DNA from: Owenia fusiformis
Lineage: Eukaryota; Annelida; Polychaeta; Sabellida; Oweniidae
Assembly: GCA_903813345.2 (NCBI GenBank)
Contig: CAIIXF020000006.1
Span: 37,289,936-37,353,935 of the forward strand
Direction of reading: 5' to 3'
Length of the DNA: 64,000 bases
Shown here piece after piece: positions 54,583 to 64,000 of this stretch (position 1 is its first letter; each line of letters opens with the position of its first letter). The notes under the pieces were generated by a model that was not told where the DNA came from, did not search any database, and saw nothing but the letters and a program-made list of their open reading frames with translations. The position numbers and the translations under genes are program-made.

Positions 54583-57500
54583 ATGGGTGTAAAATTTAAA
54601 GCTGTAACTCTAAATGTTAGAGGATTAAACAAATCTAGAAAAAGAATGAACACTTTTAGATGGTTAAATAATCAAAATATAGGTGTAGCCTTTTTACAAG
54701 AGACGTTTAGTCACACAAAAATAGAAAATCAATGGAGAAACGAGTGGAAAGGAATCTCAGTGTTTTCACATGGTACATGTCATAGTAAAGGAGTAGCTAT
54801 ACTTATTTCAGAAAAAATTGATGCTAATATAATTGGTAAGACAGTAGATAAAAATGGTCGGTATGTGATACTTAATGTTGAGATAGATGGCGACACATAC
54901 TGTTTTGTAAATATATACGCCCCAAATGATAAAAACCAACAAATAGACTTTTTTCAAATTGTGAATCATTTATTGTTAAACAATGTAGATACTAATTATT
55001 GTTTTTGCGCTGGTGATTTTAATTGTGCTCTTACAGAAAAAAGACAAATATGGAGGAAAACCTATACAAGAAAAGGCCAAAGTAATAAATGAGATCTTAA
55101 CGTTAAAAAATACAAATAATTTACAGGACATATGGCGATATCAGCATCCTCTAGAAAAAAGATACACCTGGCATAATGCTGACTGTAAAATTCAATGCAG
55201 GCTCGACTATTGGTTAATATCAACAGATTTAAAAGAACTGGTTAGCTCGGAAATAGGATTTGGTCCATCTCCTGATCATAATGCTGCATTTATTACATTT
55301 CAATCAAAAAATTTTAAACGACGGGGACCTGGATTTTGGAAATATAATTCGCAATGGGATAATGATAAAGAATATAAAAAGCTAATTCAAGAAGAGATTA
55401 CAAATTCTAAGGAAAAACACAGAGAGATTCAAGATTTGGGATTAAAATGGGATCTTATAAAAACAGATATTAGAGCAGTATGTCAAAAATATAGTAAGAC
55501 AAAATCAAAAGAATCCAGACTAGAAGAGGAAAGAGCACTGAAAGACTTAAATGAAGCTCAAGTTGCGCTTGACCAAAATAATAACACTGACACACTTAAC
55601 AAATATAATGCATGCAAACTTAAAGTAGAACTAATACAGGATAGAAAAACACAAAGTAGCATCATGAGATCCAAAGCAAGGTGGTGTGAGTATGGTGAAC
55701 GTTCAAGCAAATATTTTCTCAATTTAGAAAAACACAATTACTCAAATAAGATAATAAATTCTATTTATGATAATCGTGGTATATTAATTAATGACCCTGA
55801 ACAAGTATTAAAAACAGAAAAAGAATTTTACAAAGATTTATACAGTAAAAAGAACAATGATCCTGATGGTGAATATTCTAATATATTTCTACAAAATGAA
55901 ATTCTAACAATCAATAATACAGACAAGGAAATTTGCGATAAGAGAATTACATGGGAGGAATGCTTTAAATCATTAAAAACTTTCAAAAAGAACAAAACTC
56001 CTGGCACAGATGGGCTGACAGCTGAATTCTATTGCACATTTTGGGAAGATATTAAAATAGAAATGACTGACAGTTTTAACTATTCACTTATTAAAGGAGA
56101 ACTCTCCATATCTCAAAATAGAGGCATCATATCTCTTATTCCAAAAAAAGGTAAAAATAGGCAACATCTAACAAATTGGCGACCACTAACTCTGTTAAAC
56201 GTGGACTATAAAATATGTACAAAAACTATAAGTGAACGTTTCAGAGATATTTTACCGAAATTAATACATAATGATCAAGTTGGGTATGTGAAAAATAGAT
56301 ATATAGGACAAAGTATTAGACTTATATATGATATGCTAGATTATACAAAAACGAACAACATTCAAGGTCTTCTTCTTTTAATTGACTATAAGAAAGCATT
56401 TGATAGTATTGACTGGAAGTTTATGATAAACACATTAGAAAAATTTAATTTTGGGGAAACACTAATAAATTATGTCAGAGCTATATATGCAAAACCACAG
56501 AGTTGTGTTATAAATAATGGCTTCACATCTGAATGGTTCCAATTGGAAAGAGGAGTTCGCCAAGGCGACCCACTCTCTGGTGTAATTTTCATGCTTGTTG
56601 CTGAATTATTAAGTATTGCTATAAGAGCTGATCAGAGCATAAAAGGAATTCCAATTAAAGATGAATGTGAAGTCAAACTTTGTCAGTATGCTGATGACAC
56701 TACCATATTTTTGAATGATCAGGAGTCAACAAATAATGCTTTAAATTTAATTGAAAAATTTGGAAAATGTTCTGGTCTAGAAATTAACAAAGAAAAGACT
56801 GAAATAATGTGGATAGGAAGGGATCGGGAAAAACAGCAAGATATAAATGGAATCAAATCAAAAACTAGTGTAAAAGCTCTAGGAATAACATTTACCTATG
56901 ATGCAGATGATAGATCAAAATTGAACATCGCAAAGAAAATTGAAGAAATGAAAAATAAAATAAGATTATGGAACTTGAGGAATTTAACAATAATAGGCAG
57001 AATTCAAATTATCAAATCTTTAGGTATTTCTCAGTTAACATATGTAAGTTCAGTTATGCACATACCACCCCAGATTTTACAAGAAATAAACAAAACAATT
57101 TTTGAATTTGTTTGGAAAAAGAAACCACCAAAAGTAAAGAGAAAATCAATTATTGCTGAAATTGAACAAGGCGGATTAAAAATGAAAGATTATATCATAA
57201 TGGATAGATCCCTAAAATGCACTTGGATAAAACGATTGATAGACAAAGAACAATCATCCTGGAAAGAAATTCCAAATTTATTCATTAAACAACATGGTGG
57301 AATTGAGTTTCTCACTAAGTGTAACTACCATATAAAGTATTTTCAAAACTATAACGAAATTCCTAAATTTTATTTGACAATGCTAGAAACATGGGCAGAA
57401 GTAACTCATCATGATGTTAATAATTGGGATGATGTTGAAAATGAAATCATATGGAATAATAAAAATATTTTAGTCAATAATAAAATGCTGTACTTCAAGA

Positions 57501-58300
57501 AATGGCATCAAGCAGGTATTGTTAAAATTCATGATATCTTAGACAGAAATGACAACTTCTTATCTAAGACAGAACTGGAACAAAAATTTAGCATTCATAT
57601 AGACTTTTTGAAATATGCGAGTATACTTAGCGCTATTCCCAAAACATGGAAAAATCTTAAAAATAACAGATTGAAAAACAAATGCACAATTAAAACATTA
57701 CTGCTTCCCAGTCAATTGACATGTAAAACAATATATAACAAAATCCTTGAAAAAGAGGTAGAAAAACCTACATCTTTGAGAAAATGGATCCAAGAAAATG
57801 ATGTAAAGGAAACAGAAATGAAATACTATTATACGCTTGCCAAAAAGGTAACATATGAAACAAAAATTTGGAGTTTCCAGTACAAAATATTGACAAATAC
57901 ATTAATATGCAACAATAAGTTAAAAATGATGAACATTACACAGACAGACAAATGCCCATGGTGTGATGAAACCCATACCATGAAGCACATGCTCGTGAAC
58001 TGTAGAATAACAAAAGATAATATATGGAAACAATTTATTGAATGGTGGAATCAAAAAGTAAATAAAGAATCAAAGGTTACTGAAAATAATATTTTATTAG
58101 GTATCATCCGGAACGAAGAGAAAGTCAATGAGCTTAACTTATGTATACTGATTGTGAAATATATTTTATACAAATCATTTTTAGAAAGTGAAATACCTTA
58201 CTTTTTCCAATTCATCAATTATCTAAGAGTGTATCTAGACAGCATTAAGCACCTAGATCAAAGGGGTATTGATGTAAATGCACTATATATACTTTTCTAG
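54583..58300 (+). pseudogene. LINE ORF2 (endonuclease-reverse transcriptase) with one frameshift
   Basis: The first frame (54583-55092) begins the APE-type endonuclease: LNVRGLN, LQET, YAPN, GDFNC. The second frame (open from 55013 to 58300) continues it with SPDHN, then the reverse transcriptase with KTPGTDGLTAEFY, NWRPLTLLN, LLLIDYKKAFDS, GVRQGDPLS and YADD (about 56687-56698), and a C-terminal CX2CX8HX4C-type motif (CPWCDETHTMKH, about 57953). The two frames meet at a run of six A (55037-55042), where one extra A explains the break. The only other damage noted is the missing ORF1 start, so the copy is fairly young. Sequence style fits the Tx1 clade of the L1 superfamily. Confidence 0.9.
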
Positions 58301-58621
58301 ACTTTTTTTAAACACCACATTTTCTGTTTCGTTTATAAAAATAAATGGTCCATTAGGACTCTAATTGAAGAGATATACAATGAAAAAGTCAACGTGTGAG
58401 TGGGAGAATGAATGAATGAATTTGAATGGGTATGAATGAAGTTCAAGTTGTAAGATCATGTAAAATTATATCTATTTAAACTTATAGTACATATTTCTAC
58501 ATATAAAACTTTTGTGAAATTACAAATGAAATTACATTTGTACTCTTTTATATATTGTACTTGAAATGTATTAAATGAGAACTTGAATAAAAAAAAATAA
58601 ATAAAATATTAACCCAACCTA

Positions 58622-59589
58622 CAGTATTTTGCATTGCATATGTTCCTTGATTTGATGTCATTGTGATCTTTCACAGTGACTCAACTTTATAATATAGTTC
58701 TCCATATACTATTTTGTTGTGAAATCATGTTAGTTTATATTTGTATTGTAGCACTTGTTTTAATGATCCTTGAACTCACATGTCTCACGATACAATTTAA
58801 TTTAATTCTATATGATTTTGCTTCAGATGAGAGTAGTTTTTCGGCATAAAATAACATAATCAAATGTAAAAGTTCTTCAACCAATCAAATTATGTTTTGT
58901 GGAGTTAAATCGCTTAAATATTTTTTTTTCTTTTGAAATGCAAGTGAATGTGAACTTGTATATTTCTGCCACCAAAATCTTCCAACTTTCGGTAAATATT
59001 CAAGCTTGATAGAAAATCATCACTATTTCTTATTGACTTTTTATAAGATTTCACACATATTGGTCAACTTTAGTGAGTGGGATTTCTTAATACTTTTTTT
59101 TAGATAGAACTTCTTATTTCAGCTTTACCCACCTTAAAATTCGAGATATAAAAGAGACATTTTGGCATTGAAATCTCAAAACCTTGTTGATTGAACGAAC
59201 CAAAACCTGTAAGTAGCTGATTTCTCTTATAAATAAATTCTTTAACTTTACATTTGTTCTCATGTTTTGAGACTCAACATCGCCACATATACGTAATTCT
59301 TTCTTGCGAAACACTCAATGCGTATAACGTATAATTATTTCCCGGACGAATATGGTATTCATATACTGCCTCCATTGACTAATACTTAGGCTTTAATGAG
59401 GAAGATTTATATATAATAGGAGACCAAAATTGTTTTTCCAATTCAAGTTTTGAGTGCAGTGAATTGGATCCCTAATACGATTTTCCTGACAAATATAATT
59501 TTTCAGGGGTGAATATGATTTTTCTGAGTGGATATGATTTTATTTCTCAGGGAAAACAGTAGTATTATGAAATAATGAAGTATATTTAC
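58622..59589. other. MASTL intron sequence, duplicated in block 1
   Basis: Right continuation of the LINE target, then sequence aligning with parts of 11945-13771. No gene seen. Confidence 0.65.
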
Positions 59590-59703
59590 CCCTATTGAGA
59601 ATGTTCTGGAAAACCAGCTCAGGGGTCTGGTCATTAAATGGGGGTATTCCAGTGAGGAACTCGTACAAACACACGCCAAGAGACCACCAATCTACTTCAG
59701 GAC
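59590..59703 (-). CDS. MASTL: Greatwall kinase, C-lobe exon (subdomain IX)
   Basis: A 114-bp exon between acceptor 'ttacttgcag' and donor GTAAATA. With the G from the previous exon it encodes [16 protein letters not shown], then [20 protein letters not shown] and NRG, matching kinase subdomain IX of Greatwall ([19 protein letters not shown]). The conserved Asp of DWW stabilises the catalytic loop in protein kinases. Entry and exit are both in phase 1, fitting 60921-61083 and 32545-32646. A second, broken copy is at 13772-16093. The following intron is about 27 kb and contains the UGT cluster. Confidence 0.95.
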
Positions 59704-60491
59704 CTGCAAGTAAATAGACTAATAGAGTGCCCTCTATTTACACATTTATGAAACATTTGAGCTAAAAAATTGGATGCTGACATTGAAGCAAGCAGGTACA
59801 CCAAATTGAGATTTTAGATTACACCAAACTGAAAACCCCATTATCGCCCACTTGAAAATGATAATAAAAATCATGAGAAACTGCCATATTTTGCAAATTT
59901 GGGGGTCAAACTTGAAAAAATAGGAATTTTGCAACCACTTGAAGAAACAAGGCATTAACCTGCAAAATGTCACCACCTGAATTTGCTACAGATGTCAAAT
60001 GTCGAACACCAAATGCTGAACACCATCCACAAAAAAAAGTTTGAAGATATAACAATATGTCACTCTTGGCTTGACATTACACTGATATAGCTAGAGATGC
60101 TTGCTTTAAATAAATACATGTCAGTGTTCTCACTTGGCTTTAAGACTCCAGAGATTCTCCAGAGTCTAATGTCTTAAAACCCTCTTGCTCCAGAGTCTAA
60201 TAGCTTTTTTGTCACATTATTTGCTGTAAAACTCTTGAGAAAATACATAAAACTGGATACAAACAAGGAATACAAAGTCAGAAACCTTTTAGAAATAAAT
60301 ATCGGGATTAAAATAGCAAGATAAATCTTAAGAAGTATGTTGAAAAGTATACTCGATATCTCTGATCTCACATGGGGGAGAAGTAGTTGCGATACTGCGA
60401 AAAAAGTAGTCACAATACCGCTAAAAATCCGGGGTCTAAAAATTTCCTGGTGAGAACCCTGCATGTACATATTACTGTACTACAATAAGTA
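59704..60491. other. MASTL intron
   Basis: 59704-60050 is shared with 16094-16440; homology then stops. No other gene or repeat of note. Confidence 0.55.
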
Positions 60492-60628
60492 CAGTAAAAC
60501 CTGTATATCCCAACACTGTCTCGTTTTTTAACTTACCACAGACTTTCTTGTTTAAAACATTGAAATGTTAAATGATAACACCTGTTAATCTAAGCACTTT
60601 TGGCATTCACGTTAGACAGGTTTTATTG
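60492..60628. mobile_element. 137-bp MITE with CAGTAAAAC ends
   Basis: Ends CAGTAAAACCTGTATAT and TTAGACAGGTTTTATTG are inverted repeats with TA on both sides; related to 25126-25286. Confidence 0.7.
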
Positions 60629-60920
60629 TATACTTTAAAATGCGTCCTCCTAATATGTCCAGAATCCATACCTCCTTCTTCCCCCCTGCTATAGCCAATT
60701 TGGAAGCGCCCGATTTAACTGAATGACGTGATCTAATTATGCGCAATGACTTATACATGATTTCTGTCACAGTGTTGCAACAGCCAATCAGATTGCGATT
60801 TCTTAATCTGGGAAATGCTATCTGCTTATCGCAGGGGGTAAAAAGAAAGAATATATTCTGGATTTTGAAGCCCTGTGATCGGAGGATGTTTAAAATGTTA
60901 ATGAATTTTATTGTATTTAC

Positions 60921-61083
60921 CATGGTCTTTTTGTAGCAGTAGCTCCGGAGCCAAATAATCTGGAGTACCCAGAATCCTCTTGTCATCTTCTTTCTCAGGA
61001 GCAGGACCACGACGTACACTTTTTGGCGTTCTAAATGGGGTGTTGGCGGCATTTAACCCAGCAGGAGTCCTGGCAGCTGGTGT
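60921..61083 (-). CDS. MASTL: Greatwall kinase, exon joining the linker to kinase subdomain VIII
   Basis: Encodes TPAARTPAG ... TPFRTPKSVRRG, then KRILGTPDYLAPELLL and QKDHG, ending in phase 1 at a GTAAATA donor. TPFRTPKSVRRG is the end of the long Greatwall-specific insertion, with the CDK-type TPK site; GTPDYLAPE is the activation-loop/APE motif. In Greatwall these are adjacent because the insertion splits the kinase domain between subdomains VII and VIII. I place the 5' end at 61083 after acceptor 'tatctccccag' (phase 0). The frame stays open upstream to about 61150 (NPYVSPQ), so the exon could be longer. The N-lobe exons are outside the window. Confidence 0.88.
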
Positions 61084-61185
61084 CTGGGGAGATACATAAG
61101 GGTTATGTACTGGGAGGTTTTGGATATGGGGTTTATCCAGAGGGAGATATGTGTATTTCAGGGGATATATGGAGACATATTTATA

Positions 61186-62683
61186 CAAGAACACAAATGT
61201 GTACAAAATGTCCCCACCAAGTGGTGATCCCGTGAAATGGTTATCCTGAAAATGAGTAGACAAGACTTTACCAACACAATTTGAGGACGGAAAATCCAAA
61301 GTGGCCACCTTAAAATTTACCCAGAATGCCAAAAATTTAGTCAGTTCTAGATTTTCATACTAAGAACCACCCCTGAAAATTTGAAATTGATCCGTCACAC
61401 AGTTAACCAGAAAACATGTAAACAAGACTTTACAGACAAGATTTCAGGATGGAAAATCCAAAATGGCTGCCTTGACATTTACCTAGAATCTCAAAAAACT
61501 AATCTGTTTGTAGATTTTCATACTAAGAATCATCCCTGAAAATATGAAATTGATCTACCAAACGGTTCACCTGAAAACGGGTAGACAAGACTTTACAGAC
61601 AAGATTTTAGGACAGAAAATCCAAAATGGCTGCCTTAACATTTACGCAGAATGCAAAAAAAGTAATCAGATGTAGATTTTCATACAAAGAATCATCCCTG
61701 AAAATTTGAAATTGATCTATCAAACCGTTCTCCTAAAAACGCGTAGACAAGACTTTACAGGCAAGATTTTAAGATGGAAAATCCAAAATGGCTGCCTTGA
61801 CATTTACCCAGAATGCAAAAAAACTAATCAGTTCTAGATTTTCATACTAAGAATCATTCCTGAAAATTTGAAATTGATCTACGAAACGGTTCACCTGAAA
61901 ACGAGTAGACAAGACTTTACAGACAAGATTTTAGGACGGAAAATCCAAAATGGCTGCCTTGACATTTACCCAGAATGCCAAAAAACTAATGAGATCTAGA
62001 TTTTTATACTAAGAATCATCCCTGAAAATTTGAAATTGATCCACCAAACGGTTCACCTGAAAACGCGCAGACAAGACTTCACAGACAAGATTTTAGGACC
62101 GAAAAATCCAAAATGGCTGACAATAAAAAAGTCCTTATGAGTTTTTGCTGATTTCTTTTTACAAAATTATCACATATAACTACTGTTAACAATAAAGTAG
62201 GCTTTTACAGCAAAGTACATCTGAAATTATTTATAAAGCTACTAAATAGTTAAAGTATGAAAACTCAAAAACACCATTCAATATGATACAAAGTATTATC
62301 GCGCGCTAACTTTTCTTAAGACATTCAAAATGGCTGACATGACTGAGCTAGCAGGTCCAAAACCTAATCAGATCTAGAATGAAGTGAGCTGAACAAGATG
62401 TTAAAGTTTTAAAAGCAACTGTGAAGCAGTTTTTCTTAAAGTTTGCAGACAAGGATTTTAGCATTTGACTTCAAAATGGCCGACAGGAAGTAGGTATCGA
62501 GTTAATTTTTTTTCATCCACATCTGTATGCACTCATAAGTTATCCCTGAAAATTTGAAGGTGATATCTGTAGCGGTTTTGGAGAAAACTGCCGGACGTAC
62601 GGACAGACAGACGGACAGACGGACAGACAGACGGACGCGCCTAGGCCGACAATATGGCCCCACACTATGTGGTGGGGACATAA
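61186..62683. mobile_element. 1.5-kb dispersed repeat with GTCCCCACC/GGTGGGGAC ends, copy 2
   Basis: Same family as 27824-29213 along its whole length, with one more internal 150-170 bp unit and a longer GACA/GACG run (62600-62635). It lies in the MASTL intron upstream of the 61083 acceptor, about 100 bp away. Confidence 0.8.
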
Positions 62684-63039
62684 AAATGAACATGATGTCA
62701 ACAGAAGGGCCATGGTTACATTTAATCATGTATAAATAAAAGTTTAATTGATAAATTCAACAGATTGTCTACAATGTACATGTTTAAAAAAATTGAATTG
62801 GGCATTGGAAACAGTTTACATAACAAACCAGAGCAACGGCAACGCCAAAGCGTAGCAAATCCCATCGAACAGAAATGGCTGGCATTTTTACAAACGAATA
62901 GCAAATATCATAAAACAACACACCAGAAAGGCCACCATTTTCAAAATGGTTGCTCACTAGCCAAGTTGTCATCAGAAGAAATAATATGCTTTTAAGTAGC
63001 CACCTCTAAAATTTTTGAAAAATCTCACACGTACTTGTA
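62684..63039. other. Spacer leading into satellite
   Basis: Non-coding; words such as 'ccattttcaaaatggt' anticipate the array that follows. Confidence 0.4.
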
Positions 63040-63960
63040 AAATTACACACATAAAAATGGTGGCCATTTTTCAAAATGGCCAACTACTCCCCAAAGTTTT
63101 ATTAGACAATGTGCCATGCTTAAAGTATTCACATATCAAATATGAACAAAATCGCTCCACTACTTTTCGAGTTATAGTAAAATATGTTAAAATGGCGGCC
63201 ATTTTTCAAAATGGCCACCGTCTACCAAAAGTGTCATTAGAAATAGACAGTGTGCCATGCTTATAGTATTCACATACCAAATATGAACAAAATCACTCCA
63301 CTACTTTTCGAGTTATAGTAAAATACGTTAAAATGGCGGCCATTTTTCAAAATTTTTTTCAAAATGGCCGCCTTCTACCAAAAGTGTCATAGGACAGTGT
63401 GCCATACTTATAGTATTCACATACCAAATATGAACAAAATCGCTCCACTACTTTTCGAGTTATAGTAAAATACGTTTTCAATTTTTTTTTCAAAATGGCC
63501 GCCTTCTACCAAAAGTGTCATATGACAGTGTGCCATGCTTATAGTATTCACATACCAAATATGAACAAAATCGCTCCACTACTTTTCGAGTTATAGTAAA
63601 ATACGTTAAAATGGAAGCCATTTTTCAATTTTTTTTTCAAAATGGCCGCCTCCTACCAAAAGTGTCATAGGACAGTGTGCCATGCTTATTGTATTCACAT
63701 ACCAAATATAAACAAAATCGCTCCACTACTTTTCGAGTTATAGTAAAATATGTTAAAATGGCGGCCATTTTTCAAAATGGCCGCCTTCTACCAAAAGTGT
63801 TTTTAGACAGTGTGCAATGCTTATAGTATTCACATACCAAATATGAACAAAATTGCTCCACTATTTTTTGAGTTATAGCAAAAATCGTAAAATGCAAGTA
63901 AAGGCCGCCATTTTTCAAGATGGCTGCCATGTGCTTCTTTAATATCTACATTTGTAGCAT
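63040..63960. repeat. Tandem array of ~130-148 bp units with AAAATGGCGGCCATTTTT palindromes
   Basis: Six to seven units marked by 'ctccactacttttcgagtta' (about 63154, 63296, 63443, 63575, 63720, 63856). Each unit contains an inverted repeat of the type aaaatggcggccattttt followed by 'caaaatggccgcc'. Length differences come from T-rich gaps between the palindrome halves. Non-coding. Confidence 0.85.
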
Positions 63961-64000
63961 TATTAATGTCCTTTATAATTTTTTTACATTTAAAACATAT

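Larger units (their letters stand above)
52687..58606 (+). mobile_element. LINE of the Tx1/L1 group, 5.9 kb
   Basis: Flanked by the 15-bp target duplication tattaacccaaccta (52672-52686 and 58607-58621). It carries an L1-type ORF1, an APE endonuclease/RT ORF2 and an A-rich 3' tail (about 58587-58606). It is probably 5'-truncated, as it begins only about 23 bp before the first ORF1 ATG. Confidence 0.88.

Overview
The window is nuclear DNA of a multicellular animal. Its genes have phased introns with GT/AG junctions, the non-coding DNA is AT-rich, and transposons and satellites of many classes fill most of the space. Gypsy elements with a Gmr1-like domain order, a Tx1/L1-type LINE, hAT and Tc1/mariner relatives and intronless UDP-glycosyltransferase genes point to an invertebrate, probably marine. 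The sequence alone does not fix the phylum.

The host gene that organises the window is on the minus strand: the 3' half of Greatwall kinase (MASTL). Five coding exons can be placed with matching splice phases: 60921-61083, 59590-59703, 32545-32646, 26909-27019 and 26615-26664 (stop). The N-lobe and most of the linker lie beyond position 64000. The intron between the second and third of these exons is about 27 kb. It holds a same-strand UDP-glycosyltransferase (UGT) cluster: one intact gene (46246-47826), one truncated and frameshifted copy (44684-46037), and one copy split by a very young LTR retrotransposon (35171-42211). A fourth, intact UGT lies downstream of MASTL (7869-9449). The UGT/MASTL-exon block exists twice (about 6.7-16.4 kb and 43.7-60.0 kb) as an old direct segmental duplication. 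In the downstream copy the MASTL exon is broken by a 2.2 kb hAT-like element that is largely one giant nested palindrome.

The most striking feature is at 29.5-32.6 kb. The 3' part of a MASTL exon together with its 5' splice site has been amplified into about 33 tandem copies of a 93-bp unit, lying directly downstream of the genuine exon. Dozens of GTAAG donors are thus placed in one intron. The first three donors preserve the reading frame, and further ones run into stop codons.

Layout: 1-5.3 kb Gypsy element with an intact 1439-codon gag-pol in the order PR-IN-RT-RH; 5.3-5.9 kb palindromic satellite; 6.7-13.8 kb duplicated block 1 with UGT-A; 13.8-16.1 kb broken MASTL exon and hAT palindrome; 16-26.6 kb MITEs, a 3.6 kb inverted-arm element with a minisatellite core, and a tRNA-like Pol III unit; 26.6-32.7 kb MASTL 3' exons, mariner composite and exon array; 34-42.2 kb UGT-B with an RT-less LTR element; 43.7-52.1 kb duplicated block 2 with UGT-C, UGT-D and a 93-bp satellite; 52.7-58.6 kb LINE; 59.6-61.1 kb MASTL exons; 61.2-64 kb dispersed repeat and satellite.
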